From Oscillospiraceae bacterium (GTDB lineage Bacteria; Bacillota; Clostridia; Oscillospirales; Ruminococcaceae), in NCBI GenBank assembly GCA_015067025.1, contig SVNC01000001.1:310001-374000 (forward strand): 64,000 nucleotides of DNA. The letters are read 5' to 3'. Position numbers and translations under genes: made by a program. The notes beneath the pieces were generated by a model. The model was not told the DNA's origin. It ran no database searches and saw nothing but the letters and a program-made list of their open reading frames with translations. Shown piece after piece: positions 25,897 through 34,970 of the stretch (the first letter of the stretch is position 1; each line of letters opens with the position of its first letter).

Positions 25897-25928
25897 AGTT
25901 TTATTTCCTTTCGTTGTGAATTTTTAAT

Positions 25929-26699
25929 TTATTTGATTAAATTAAAATCTGTTACTTGCCATACTCTGTCATTAATAACGGAAAAACCGCTACCACAGTA
26001 CGGACATTCTCTTTCTTTGTTGCTTACGTCGACAGGTGCACCACAGTTAGGGCAGTTGCTTGTGTAGACCATATTGCTGGTCTGTTCGTAGATTTTCTGA
26101 TTGTACGTAAGTATGACTCTGTAAGCTGCCTGAACAAGACCGTTATTATCGGTTCTGCTTACGAGCTGTCCCATTCTGTATTTTTTATATTCATACTGAA
26201 GGGAATACTCAAAGGCAACAATAGCTTCATCCTGTTTTTTGAGGTACGAGCAAATACCACATCTGTGAATCTTTACGTTGTCGTATTTTTCTTCTTCGCC
26301 CTTACTTCCAAGGTCGTTGATTATGTTGATAACTTTATTTACAAGGGCAGTGGAACAGGATATTTCAAGCAAGCCTTCTGTGCTTTTCTTTTCGATTGCA
26401 TTGAAAGATGCTATAAGAGCATTTCTTGCAAGAGACTCCATACCGCCGTATCCCATTTCAGGGAAGTCACGTTGAATTTTTGGAGTATACACAGCAGAAA
26501 GCTCTGTGATTGGCTTAGGCGTTGCAACCTCTTCTCTTATTCCCTTGCTGATAAGGTCCATTGTCTCTGTTGGTGTCATTCCTAAATAGTCTTTTGTTAT
26601 TTTTCGTGTTTTTGACACGATGGTGATAATGACTATTGTTATCATAATAACAGGAAAAAGCGAAAAGATGATTGGGAAAAGTACACTTATAAATTCCAA
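25929..26699 (-). CDS. Membrane-anchored protein with C-terminal zinc ribbon
   Basis: A 256-residue protein. One N-terminal transmembrane helix (about 5-28) precedes a cytoplasmic Tim44/TIM-barrel-unrelated alpha/beta region. The last 45 residues contain CPNCGAPVDVSNKERECPYCG, a treble-clef-like zinc ribbon. The central part (SLQYEYKKYRMGQLVSRTDN) resembles the equivalent part of the neighbouring 307-residue protein, so the two look like diverged relatives. It starts with TTG immediately after the upstream stop codon, with GGAG about eight bases ahead, so translation is coupled. I have no specific function for it. Confidence 0.75.
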   Translation of the reverse strand: MEFISVLFPIIFSLFPVIMITIVIITIVSKTRKITKDYLGMTPTETMDLISKGIREEVATPKPITELSAVYTPKIQRDFPEMGYGGMESLARNALIASFNAIEKKSTEGLLEISCSTALVNKVINIINDLGSKGEEEKYDNVKIHRCGICSYLKKQDEAIVAFEYSLQYEYKKYRMGQLVSRTDNNGLVQAAYRVILTYNQKIYEQTSNMVYTSNCPNCGAPVDVSNKERECPYCGSGFSVINDRVWQVTDFNLIK

Positions 26700-27623
26700 T
26701 TATTGAGCTCCTTTAATACCTTCGTCAACAGTATCGTTTCGAACTGTTGTAAATTCTGTAAGTACCCATGAATACTGACCTGTTGTAACAACAGAGCCGC
26801 AGTAATCACATACACCTGATGATGAAATTTCCATAGGAGCACCACAGTTAGGACAGTTGTGACCATCATGCTTGTCAGTTTCTGTCTTTGTGAGTGTGCC
26901 TACAGAACGCACGAATTTCATCTTGTATCTCATATCCCAGCGAGTTGTCTTATCGCCTCTTATTATATTGCCTGTCTTTTCGTCAACCTGATAATCTATC
27001 ATTCTTGCGTTGAGATAGCAGGTCACATATTCAAATTGAGAATCCTTGGCATAGGATGTGAGATATGCCGTATTTATTGCGATACTTTCGTAGTGATAAA
27101 CAACACCCTGATCTATTTTGCTCTGAACCTGTCTTGCGGTTGTGTTGTAAAGATTCTCGTGCATGACAGGTCTTACTGTAGTGAGATCTCTCTTACACCA
27201 GGCTGTCTGGATATCCATATATACATTCTTTGCAAATGTCACAAAGTCAGAGGCAGAGAAGTTTTTATCATTTTTCTTGATCATATTTTCAATCAGTTCG
27301 GTTCTGTTGGGGATAACAACAAATCTGCCCTGAGTTGAAGGAATAACTTTGCCAACATTGCTGTTTGTACTTTTTTTCTTTTTAGAGGTTACAGCTATAA
27401 TAAATATAACTATAATTATTATCGCAAATACGACACCTATCGGTCCCATGTTGAAAAGATGCAGAACAAGGTTCAGAATGCCGAGACCGTCAGAACTACT
27501 GCTACTGCCTCCGTCAAAATCAAAATCGTAATCATAGTCGTTTCCGTCAAATGCAAAGGCTGTACCGCATAGAAGTGAAGCCATTACTGCAAATATAAGA
27601 ATAATCGGTATGAGTTTTTTCAT
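26700..27623 (-). CDS. Tim44-like membrane protein with zinc ribbon
   Basis: A 307-residue protein. An N-terminal signal/anchor (about 1-24), a Gly/Ser/Asp-rich segment and a transmembrane helix (about 58-80) precede a Tim44-like alpha/beta domain (about 110-250) with WCKRDLTTVRPVMHENLYN. The last 40 residues hold CPNCGAPMEISSSGVCDYCG, a zinc ribbon. Bacterial Tim44-like proteins are membrane-associated with unclear roles. It is first in the SPFH operon and has a consensus promoter 45 bases upstream of its start. Confidence 0.8.
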   Translation of the reverse strand: MKKLIPIILIFAVMASLLCGTAFAFDGNDYDYDFDFDGGSSSSSDGLGILNLVLHLFNMGPIGVVFAIIIIVIFIIAVTSKKKKSTNSNVGKVIPSTQGRFVVIPNRTELIENMIKKNDKNFSASDFVTFAKNVYMDIQTAWCKRDLTTVRPVMHENLYNTTARQVQSKIDQGVVYHYESIAINTAYLTSYAKDSQFEYVTCYLNARMIDYQVDEKTGNIIRGDKTTRWDMRYKMKFVRSVGTLTKTETDKHDGHNCPNCGAPMEISSSGVCDYCGSVVTTGQYSWVLTEFTTVRNDTVDEGIKGAQ

Positions 27624-27667
27624 AATTACCCCTGATTTTATGTATTTGTAAACACTTTACAAATTTA

Positions 27668-27696
27668 ATTATACTATATATTTGTCGAAATGTCAA
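27668..27696 (-). promoter_or_regulatory. Perfect-consensus SigA promoter of the SPFH/zinc-ribbon operon
   Basis: On the minus strand, TTGACA (27696-27691), a 17-bp spacer and TATAAT (27673-27668). Confidence 0.85.
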
Positions 27697-27699
27697 TAA

Positions 27700-27736
27700 T
27701 TTTAAGCCCGTCAATCGTAAATTTGGCGGGCTTAAG
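27700..27736 (-). terminator. Terminator of the ABC exporter operon
   Basis: TTAAGCCCG/CGGGCTTAA (27702-27710 with 27727-27735) lies 13 bases after the second exporter gene. The minus-strand flank after the stem is AAAATTATT, so the T-tract is weak. Confidence 0.6.
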
Positions 27737-27748
27737 GTTTAATTTGGG

Positions 27749-29506
27749 TTAGGACTTTTTGAATTGGCTATTATACAGATTGAAGTAAAATCCACCCTTT
27801 TCTAAAAGCTCTTCGTGATTGCCTATTTCAATGATCTTTCCTTTATCCATTACAAGTATGGTATCTGCATTTTTTATCGTTGAAAGTCTGTGAGCAACGA
27901 TAAAGTTTGTTTTGCCCTTTGTCATTTTCGCAAAGGCACTTTGAATCTGAAGTTCAGTTCTTGTATCAATACTGCTTGTCGCTTCGTCAAGTATAAGCAT
28001 AGGTGGCATTGTTAGCATTATTCTTGCAATGCACAAAAGCTGTTTCTGACCCTGAGATAATCCGGAGGTGTCACTAATTACAGTATCATAACCATATTTA
28101 AGACGCTTGATAAAGCTATGACAATGGGCTGCCTTTGCAGCATTTATTATTTCTTCTTCTGATGCATCGGGTTTTCCGTAAGCGATGTTTTCTCTTACAG
28201 TTCCTTTGAATATCCAGGTTTCCTGTAGTACCATTCCGTAATTAAGACGAAGTGAATCTCTTGTCAGCGTTTTGATATCCTTGTTGTCTACAGATATACT
28301 TCCGCTGTTTGTATCATAAAATCTCATCAGAAGATTTATAATAGTGGTTTTTCCACATCCGGTAGGACCAACTATAGCTATCTGCTGACCTTTTTTTACA
28401 TCAAGACAGAGGTCTTTGATAAGCTCTCTGTCAGGAGTATATGAGAAATCAACGTTTTTTATGTTTACATCACCCTGTACATTCTTGAGGGTTTCGTTTT
28501 CTATATCACTGACTTCGTTTTCACTGTCGAGCATAGCAAAAATTCTTCTTGCTGATGCAAATGCCGACTGAAGCTCTGTAACAACGCCTGAAATTTCATT
28601 AAAGGGTTTCGTATACTGATTTGCATAGGATAAGAAGCAGGAAAGCTGACCTATTGATATTCCGCCGCCGATTGAATTAAACGCACCAAATATACCTACA
28701 CCCGCGTAAACAAGTCCGTTTACAAATCTTGTACAAGGATTTGTGAGAGCTGAATAGAATTGCGCTCTTGTACCAACCTTGTTAAGCTCGGCATTAAGCT
28801 TTTCGAATTCAGCTTCTGAATTTTCTTCATAACAGAAGGCTTTTACAACTTTCTGATTACCGATGTATTCTTCTGCAAGAGCGGTTATTTTGCCTCTTAA
28901 AGCGGCTTGCTCCTTAAATTTCTTTGAACAGAGTCTTGCGATTGTTGATGCAACAAGCAGGGAAACAGGAGTTATTACAATAACCACAAGAGCTATCGAA
29001 AGATTGATAGAAAGCATAAAGCAAAGAGTTCCGATAATAGTCACAATACCGGTAAATAATTGCTGAAAGCCTTGTAATAGTCCGTCTGATACGGTATCTA
29101 TATCTGCTACGACCCTGCCTATGATATCACCGTGAGGAGTGGTATCAATATATTTGAGAGGCACGTTTTCAAGCTTATTGAAAGCGGCTACTCTTAAATC
29201 TCTAACAGTTCCGTGGGTAAGAATATTTGTACAGTATCCCATAAACCATTGGAAAGCGGCACCGACAAGAACGACAACGATAAGTTGAATTATTATCGGG
29301 AAAATCTTTTGGAAATCTACGTTGCCTTTTTCTACAATATGATCAATGGCGTTACCGATGAGTACCGGTGCATAAAGTGTTGCACAGGCACTTATAACTG
29401 CACTTATAAGTGTAAAGACAAGATAAAAGGTGTATGGTTTCGTATATGTCAGAATTCGCTTTAATATACCAAAGCTGCTGACATCTTTTTTTTGTTTTTT
29501 ATTCAT
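27749..29506 (-). CDS. Heterodimeric ABC exporter subunit, catalytically intact
   Basis: A 585-residue half-transporter: six-helix membrane domain (about 20-320) and ATPase domain. Walker A is GPTGCGKTT, the signature is LSQGQKQL, Walker B is MLILDEATSSID with the catalytic Glu, and the switch His is in IVAHRLST. Its start overlaps the end of the preceding exporter gene by eight bases, so the two subunits are made together. Together they resemble LmrCD/BmrCD-type multidrug or lipid exporters. The substrate is unknown. A terminator follows the stop. Confidence 0.92.
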   Translation of the reverse strand: MNKKQKKDVSSFGILKRILTYTKPYTFYLVFTLISAVISACATLYAPVLIGNAIDHIVEKGNVDFQKIFPIIIQLIVVVLVGAAFQWFMGYCTNILTHGTVRDLRVAAFNKLENVPLKYIDTTPHGDIIGRVVADIDTVSDGLLQGFQQLFTGIVTIIGTLCFMLSINLSIALVVIVITPVSLLVASTIARLCSKKFKEQAALRGKITALAEEYIGNQKVVKAFCYEENSEAEFEKLNAELNKVGTRAQFYSALTNPCTRFVNGLVYAGVGIFGAFNSIGGGISIGQLSCFLSYANQYTKPFNEISGVVTELQSAFASARRIFAMLDSENEVSDIENETLKNVQGDVNIKNVDFSYTPDRELIKDLCLDVKKGQQIAIVGPTGCGKTTIINLLMRFYDTNSGSISVDNKDIKTLTRDSLRLNYGMVLQETWIFKGTVRENIAYGKPDASEEEIINAAKAAHCHSFIKRLKYGYDTVISDTSGLSQGQKQLLCIARIMLTMPPMLILDEATSSIDTRTELQIQSAFAKMTKGKTNFIVAHRLSTIKNADTILVMDKGKIIEIGNHEELLEKGGFYFNLYNSQFKKS

Positions 29507-31250
29507 CTTCGTTTATCTCCTTTTCAAGTTCTTCTGCACTGAATTGTGATAAACAAATCTGACAGTACTCTTCACAGGAACGAAGAAGCTCTTTATGAGT
29601 TCCTATTCCTTCTATTCTGCCGTCGTTTAAGACTATTATGATATCTGCATCTTTTACTGTATTGGCTCTTTGCGAGATAATGAATACCGTCATATCCTTA
29701 CAGTTATTTTTTATTGCAGTACGCAGTTTTGAATCGGTGGCAAAGTCGAGTGCACTGGCACTGTCATCAAGGATAAGCATAGATGGTGAGCAGGCGAGTG
29801 CTCTTGCTATCGTGAGTCGTTGTTTCTGACCGCCTGAAAGATTTTTGCCACCCTGAAGAATTTCACTGTCGAGGCCGTTGGGAAGTTTATCTGCAAAGTC
29901 GGTAGCCTGAGCGATTTCGAGAGCTTTGTGAATTTGCTCATCGGTGATGTCATCACCGCCCCACTTCATATTATCACGAAGTGTTCCACTGAAAAGTACA
30001 GCTTTCTGTGGTACAATACCTATCATCTTACGAAGTTTTTTTAGAGGATATTTTTTTATGTCAACACCGTTAATTTCTACTAAACCTTTTGTAGCGTCAT
30101 AAAATCTCGGTATCATATTTACAAGAGAAGATTTACCGCTACCTGTACCACCGATTATACCGATGGTCTGTCCTTTTTCAACGGTAAAAGAGATGTTTTC
30201 AAGAGCATAATCACTATTTTCGTGGTAGCTTAAAAATACGTCTTTAAATTTTACAGCAGGTACATTTTCGTAAGTGGTAATTTCTTCTGCATTATTTTCA
30301 GTTATCGAAGCCTTTGTTTCAAGCACTTCGTTTACTCTTGCGGCAGAAGCAGCGGATTTTGTAAAGATAACAACAAGATTTGCAACTACTACAAGAGCAA
30401 GCAAAATCTGGTTAAGGTAGTTTACAAGTGCTATAACCTCGCCCTGAGTAAGGTCTCCCACGTTTACTGAAAATCCGCCAAACCATATGATGGCAACGAT
30501 AGCAAGATTTAAGATAATTGCATTTATCGGGCTTAAGAGGGCAGAAATTTTTCCGGCTCTTATAGCTTCTTTTTCTATATCATCAGCATTATCAGCGAAA
30601 CGCTTTTGTTCATGATCCTGTTTTGCAAACGCTCTTACAGCTCTTGCACCACCAAGATTTTCTCTTGTGATGAGGGAAGTTTTATCGAGCTTTTTCTGAA
30701 TATTCTTGTAAAAAGGAATTGTTTTAGTTGTGACAAGCCACATAACAAGAGCAACAAGCGGAATTACTATCACAAATATAAGAGCAAGCTTTACATCTAT
30801 AGTAAATGCCATTATTGTTGCACCGATTACTAAAAACGGAGCTCTTACAACAAGTCTGATAAGCATAGCAACAGCAACCTGAAGCTGATTGACGTCAGAT
30901 GTAAGCCGTGTTATAAGAGAAGACGTACCAAGCTCATCAAGCTCTGAATGTGACAGGCTGTTTATATGATGGAAAAGCTCTCTGCGAAGAACTGTTCCGA
31001 AGCCCTGCGAAGCCTTTGACGCCATATACTGACATATAAGCGTAAAACCAAGACCGAACACACCAAGCAAAACGAGTATTATTCCCATTCTCCATACGTG
31101 TTCCGTATCTCTGTTTTTAATTCCGACGTCAATTATCTGTGCCATAACAAGTGGTACGATAAGTTCGAAAATTGCTTCGATAAGTTTGAATGCAGGTCCT
31201 AAAATTACCTGCATTCTGAATTTTTTCAGATATTTCGTAAGTTTTAACAT
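29499..31250 (-). CDS. Heterodimeric ABC exporter subunit with degenerate site
   Basis: A 583-residue half-transporter with the same layout as its partner. Walker A GGTGSGKSS and signature NLSGGQKQR are normal. The Walker B tail reads LILDDSASALD, so the catalytic Glu is Asp, and the switch-loop His is Gln (IISQRANT). Such asymmetry is known in heterodimeric exporters, where only one of two ATP sites turns over. It is first of the pair. It was not possible to identify its promoter with certainty; the ACT gene upstream is separated by a terminator-like hairpin. Confidence 0.92.
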   Translation of the reverse strand: MLKLTKYLKKFRMQVILGPAFKLIEAIFELIVPLVMAQIIDVGIKNRDTEHVWRMGIILVLLGVFGLGFTLICQYMASKASQGFGTVLRRELFHHINSLSHSELDELGTSSLITRLTSDVNQLQVAVAMLIRLVVRAPFLVIGATIMAFTIDVKLALIFVIVIPLVALVMWLVTTKTIPFYKNIQKKLDKTSLITRENLGGARAVRAFAKQDHEQKRFADNADDIEKEAIRAGKISALLSPINAIILNLAIVAIIWFGGFSVNVGDLTQGEVIALVNYLNQILLALVVVANLVVIFTKSAASAARVNEVLETKASITENNAEEITTYENVPAVKFKDVFLSYHENSDYALENISFTVEKGQTIGIIGGTGSGKSSLVNMIPRFYDATKGLVEINGVDIKKYPLKKLRKMIGIVPQKAVLFSGTLRDNMKWGGDDITDEQIHKALEIAQATDFADKLPNGLDSEILQGGKNLSGGQKQRLTIARALACSPSMLILDDSASALDFATDSKLRTAIKNNCKDMTVFIISQRANTVKDADIIIVLNDGRIEGIGTHKELLRSCEEYCQICLSQFSAEELEKEINEDE

Positions 31251-31266
31251 TCTGCAATCACCAAAA

Positions 31267-31293
31267 TGACATCGGTAGGGAATACCGATGTCA
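31267..31293 (-). terminator. Terminator of the lysine-biosynthesis operon
   Basis: An 11-bp perfect stem TGACATCGGTA/TACCGATGTCA (31267-31277 with 31283-31293) lies just after the ACT gene and runs into TTTT on the minus strand. Confidence 0.75.
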
Positions 31294-31301
31294 TTATAAA
31301 T

Positions 31302-31748
31302 TTAATCTAAATTTTTAAATGCACCTGAAAGCTCGTCAGCAAAGCTGTCAGGAACAAGAAGGCTTATTTCATCAGCACTTGTTGTTATAAGAAGAACATC
31401 AGCACCGATCTTTTCTGTTATTTCGAGTACACGTGCGGCAAAGCCTGCGTGTATTTCCATTTCCTTATTCTTTATGACTAACTTTACATTACCGCTGTTC
31501 ACGAAAGGCGTAACGCTATGAACAGCAGTGATTTTGCTCATAACGGTGAGCAGGGAGGGAATATCATCGTCAGCGAAGCTGAAGGCAAATGAAAATCTGT
31601 CAGATTTCGGTGGTGTGCTGGATATCATATCAATATTGATTCCTGCTTCTGCAACCGCGTGGAGAACTTCTGAAATGAAGGTGTTTCCTGCTTTGACATC
31701 TGAAAAGGTCACAGCAGATATATTTTCGTAACGAGTTATCTGTGTCAT
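31302..31748 (-). CDS. Stand-alone ACT-domain protein, aspartokinase-like
   Basis: A 148-residue protein with two ACT-type modules and no kinase domain. Features such as NISAVTFSDVKAG, VAEAGINIDMISSTPP, and AGFAARVLEITEKIGADVLLITTSADEISLLV resemble the regulatory half of aspartate kinase, where lysine or threonine binds. It is last in the asd-dapA-dapB operon controlled by the lysine riboswitch. It may be a separate regulatory subunit for the pathway, or a small sensor. No aspartokinase catalytic gene is present in this window. Confidence 0.82.
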   Translation of the reverse strand: MTQITRYENISAVTFSDVKAGNTFISEVLHAVAEAGINIDMISSTPPKSDRFSFAFSFADDDIPSLLTVMSKITAVHSVTPFVNSGNVKLVIKNKEMEIHAGFAARVLEITEKIGADVLLITTSADEISLLVPDSFADELSGAFKNLD

Positions 31749-31776
31749 TCTGTCAGCTTCCTTTCATAATCATAAT

Positions 31777-32541
31777 TTATATACTTGATAATAAATCAGA
31801 CATCTGATAAAGACCCTTTTCGCATTTGCTTAAGAATACTGCAGCATTTACTGAGCCTACTGCAAATACCTGTTTTGAGCCTGCACTGTGTGATAATGTA
31901 ATAACTTCATCTCTTCCTGCGAAAATAATATCGTGATCGCCAACGATTGTGCCACCTCTTATAGCGTGCATACCGATCTCGTTCTTTTCACGGGGTTTTC
32001 TTACGGAATGGCGGTCATAAACATATTTCATCTTGTTGTCAAGCTCTTCGTTTATAGCTTCAGCAATCATTAAAGCAGTACCTGATGGTGCGTCCTTTTT
32101 GAGATTGTGATGCTTTTCAACTATTTCGATATCGAACTGGTCACCGAGTACCTTCGTAGCTTTTCTTGCAAGGTCAACGAGCAGATTGATACCAAGTGAC
32201 ATATTAAAGGTGAAGAAAACGGGAATTTGTTCTGCAGCGGCTTTTATCTGTGATATCTGTTCATCTGTATAGCCTGTAGTTGCAACAACGATAGGAACAT
32301 TGTTTATCTTGCAGTAGTCAAGTACAGAATATTCAAATAATGCTGAAGGATGTGAAAAGTCGATTATTACATCAGGCTTTTCTGTAAGCTCATAAATAGA
32401 CTTTACAACAGGGAAGTCGCTGTACTGCTCAATTACAAGATCGATACCAGCACATACTCTGCAGTCATCTCTTCCGGAAATTATATCCGCAATTACTCTG
32501 CCCATTTTTCCGCAAGCGCCTGTTAAAGCGATATTAATCAT
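31777..32541 (-). CDS. dapB: 4-hydroxy-tetrahydrodipicolinate reductase
   Basis: A 254-residue enzyme of lysine/diaminopimelate synthesis. It reduces the DapA product using NAD(P)H. The dinucleotide-binding start is LTGACGKMGRVIAD. The catalytic/substrate segment is EKHHNLKKDAPSGTALMIAE near residues 140-160, and RGGTIVGDHDIIFAG is also family-specific. It lies between dapA and the ACT gene in the lysine-riboswitch operon. The product feeds peptidoglycan diaminopimelate and, in this spore former, dipicolinate. Confidence 0.96.
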   Translation of the reverse strand: MINIALTGACGKMGRVIADIISGRDDCRVCAGIDLVIEQYSDFPVVKSIYELTEKPDVIIDFSHPSALFEYSVLDYCKINNVPIVVATTGYTDEQISQIKAAAEQIPVFFTFNMSLGINLLVDLARKATKVLGDQFDIEIVEKHHNLKKDAPSGTALMIAEAINEELDNKMKYVYDRHSVRKPREKNEIGMHAIRGGTIVGDHDIIFAGRDEVITLSHSAGSKQVFAVGSVNAAVFLSKCEKGLYQMSDLLSSI

Positions 32542-32562
32542 TTTTAAATTCCTCTCAGTTTT

Positions 32563-33447
32563 TTACTGTGTAAGACCGAGCTTTTCCATTGAAGAGAAGA
32601 GCTTTGCAATCTTTTCATCTTCCATTCTTACAAGGGGAAGTCGGCATTCGCCTACATTTTTACCCATAATGTTCATAGCTTCCTTTACAGGAATAGGATT
32701 TACATCTATAAACAGATTGTTTGTGAATTCAAGATACTTTAACTGAAGCTCTGCTGCAGCTTTATAGTTGCCGTCGAGACAGAACTGAGCCATATCGTGA
32801 GTTTCCTTAGGACAGCAGTTTGCAAGAACAGAGATAACGCCTTTGCCGCCAAGTGACATAATAGGTACTATCTGATCGTCATTACCTGAATAGATATCAA
32901 GATCTGTTTCTGCCGCAAGCTGAGCTACCGCACTGATATTTCCACTTGCTTCCTTAGCTGCTACAATATTCTTGTGCTGTGCTAACTTCTTATACGTATC
33001 AATTGTGATGTTTACACCTGTTCTGCTGGGAACGTTGTAAAGAATGATAGGGATGTTCACACTGTCGGCAATAGCCGTAAAGTGAGCGATAAGACCTTTC
33101 TGTGATGTCTTGTTGTAATAAGGTGTAACAAGAAGAAGTGCATCTGCACCAAGCTTTTCAGCTTCTATTGAAAGGTCGATAGCGTAGGCTGTGTCATTAC
33201 TGCCTGTACCTGCTATTACAGGAACACGCTTTGCAACCTTTTCAACGCAGAAACGTATACATTCAATGTGTTCTTCATCTGTCATTACTGCAGATTCGCC
33301 TGTAGTACCGCATACTACGATAGCATCAGTACTGCCTGCAATCTGTTCTTCAATAATTTCAGCAAATCTATCGTAATTAATTGATCCGTCTTCATACATA
33401 GGAGTTACGATAGCAACTGCTGAACCTGTAAAAATTGTATTCTTCAT
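32563..33447 (-). CDS. dapA: 4-hydroxy-tetrahydrodipicolinate synthase
   Basis: A 294-residue class I aldolase. It condenses pyruvate with aspartate semialdehyde. Key residues are visible: the Schiff-base Lys in VAAKEASGN near residue 161, Tyr in ILYNVPSRTG near 133-138, and the active-site Thr pair in GTTGESAVMT near 44. Lysine-feedback residues cannot be judged by eye. It is the second gene after the riboswitch, followed by dapB with a 21-base gap. Confidence 0.96.
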   Translation of the reverse strand: MKNTIFTGSAVAIVTPMYEDGSINYDRFAEIIEEQIAGSTDAIVVCGTTGESAVMTDEEHIECIRFCVEKVAKRVPVIAGTGSNDTAYAIDLSIEAEKLGADALLLVTPYYNKTSQKGLIAHFTAIADSVNIPIILYNVPSRTGVNITIDTYKKLAQHKNIVAAKEASGNISAVAQLAAETDLDIYSGNDDQIVPIMSLGGKGVISVLANCCPKETHDMAQFCLDGNYKAAAELQLKYLEFTNNLFIDVNPIPVKEAMNIMGKNVGECRLPLVRMEDEKIAKLFSSMEKLGLTQ

Positions 33448-33473
33448 ATGATTATCCTTTGCTAAAATGGTTA

Positions 33474-34553
33474 TTAGTCAAAATAGCCCTTTGCCGCGTA
33501 AAGCTCTGCCATTTCAACAGCACCGCCTGCGGCACCTCTTAATGTGTTGTGTGAAAGGCATACGAATTTATAATCGTACTGTGTATCTTCTCTTAAACGT
33601 CCGATAGAAACTGCCATACCGTTTTCGAGATTTCTGTGAAGCTTTGCCTGAGGCATATTGTCTTCTTCAAAATAGTTTAAGAACTGCTTAGGAGCAGAGG
33701 GAAGCTCTAAATCCTGGGGAACGCCCTTGTATTCCTTCCAGATCTGAAGGATTTCTTCTTTAGAAGGCTTGTTTTCAAAGCTTACAAATACAGCTGCAAA
33801 GTGACCGTTTGATACGGGGACTCTTAAGCACTGTGTTGTAATAGAGGGTGACTGAGCCTTTACGATCTTATCGCCTTCAATTGTACCCCAAACCTTTAAA
33901 GGCTCCTGCTCAGACTTTTCTTCTTCGCCACCGATAAAGGGGATAAGGTTATCAACCATTTCAGGCCATGTATCAAAAGTCTTACCGGCACCTGAAATAG
34001 CCTGGTATGTACAAGCGAGAACGTTTTTGATACCGAACTTTCTTAAGGGGTTAAGAGCGGGAACGTAGCTTTGGATGGAGCAGTTAGACTTAACGGAGAT
34101 AAAGCCTCTCTTTGTGCCAAGACGCTTCTTCTGAGCTTCAACAATAGCCATATGCTCGTCGTTGATTTCAGGGATGATCATAGGAACATCGTCTGTAAAA
34201 CGGTGTGCAGAGTTATTGGACATAACAGGGCATTCGTGCTTTGCGTAAGCTTCTTCAAGAGCTTTGATCTCATCCTTTTTCATATCAACTGCACAGAATA
34301 CGAAGTCAACAGAGGATGCAATTTTTTCGATATCTGCTGTAGCATCCATAACTACGATATCTTCCATAGCTTTAGGCATGGGCTTTTCAATAAGCCATCT
34401 TGAACCTACAGCTTCTTTGTATGTCTTGCCTGCAGAGCGGGGAGAAGCCGCTAAAGCTGTTACTGTAAACCAGGGATGATTTTCAAGAAGAACAGCAAAA
34501 CGCTGACCTACCATACCTGTTGCACCGATAATACCTACCTTGTAGTTTTTCAT
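33474..34553 (-). CDS. asd: Aspartate-semialdehyde dehydrogenase, archaeal/fungal type
   Basis: A 359-residue enzyme that makes aspartate semialdehyde from aspartyl phosphate. The NADP-binding start is GIIGATGMVGQRFAVLL and the catalytic Cys is in KSNCSIQSYVPALNPL near residue 155. GFISVKSNCS, the long insert with GGEEEKSEQEPLKVWG, and the GAAGGAVEMAEL end mark the archaeal/fungal-like subfamily rather than the classical E. coli type. It is first in the operon and directly follows the riboswitch terminator, with AAAGGTG upstream of the ATG. Confidence 0.94.
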   Translation of the reverse strand: MKNYKVGIIGATGMVGQRFAVLLENHPWFTVTALAASPRSAGKTYKEAVGSRWLIEKPMPKAMEDIVVMDATADIEKIASSVDFVFCAVDMKKDEIKALEEAYAKHECPVMSNNSAHRFTDDVPMIIPEINDEHMAIVEAQKKRLGTKRGFISVKSNCSIQSYVPALNPLRKFGIKNVLACTYQAISGAGKTFDTWPEMVDNLIPFIGGEEEKSEQEPLKVWGTIEGDKIVKAQSPSITTQCLRVPVSNGHFAAVFVSFENKPSKEEILQIWKEYKGVPQDLELPSAPKQFLNYFEEDNMPQAKLHRNLENGMAVSIGRLREDTQYDYKFVCLSHNTLRGAAGGAVEMAELYAAKGYFD

Positions 34554-34589
34554 AGTTTTTCACCTTTTCCTTTTGTTGTTTTTTATTTT

Positions 34590-34841
34590 TATAAAAAAAG
34601 CCGCATGCTGTTGCAGGCGACTATAATAAGCTGATGATAGTATGATGACATATTGACATTTATTTGTCGATAGCTCTCCATCTTAAGCTTACTGCTTGAT
34701 GACAATTCTGTACTTATTCAATACAGAACCAGATACATAAGCACCGACACTTATGTTCTTCGGCGGTTTATCCTTTTTCCGTCACAATCCGTCGGCGGAT
34801 TGGCGTAACGGGTACTTTTCATCACCGCACCTCTACCTGCA
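34590..34841 (-). promoter_or_regulatory. Lysine riboswitch (L-box) with terminator
   Basis: The minus-strand leader of asd carries L-box landmarks: AGAGGUGCGG near 34835-34825 and CCGCCGAAG near 34768-34758. An arm with UAAGUGUCGGUGCUUA (about 34753-34737) and a further hairpin UUCUGUA/UACAGAA (about 34731-34704) follow. A terminator of 10 bp with one mismatch (34600-34622) and seven U residues lies upstream of the ribosome binding site. Bound lysine should favour termination and shut off the operon. Exact aptamer ends are approximate. Confidence 0.88.
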
Positions 34842-34847
34842 CTTATT

Positions 34848-34876
34848 ACTATACCACATTGGTATTCTTTTGTCAA
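34848..34876 (-). promoter_or_regulatory. SigA promoter of the lysine operon
   Basis: On the minus strand, TTGACA (34876-34871), a 17-bp spacer and TATAGT (34853-34848), a few bases upstream of the riboswitch. Confidence 0.75.
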
Positions 34877-34970
34877 TGCTAAAAAGGTAAAATTTTTATT
34901 TGATTTTTTCCTTATTTTATGTTATGATAAGATGATACATTATTTTTTTGTTAAGGATGTTTTTAAAATT

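Noticed and set aside
25956-26585. A 209-codon plus-strand open frame
   Set aside because: It is antisense to the zinc-ribbon membrane protein gene and Cys/Phe-rich, typical of a shadow frame.
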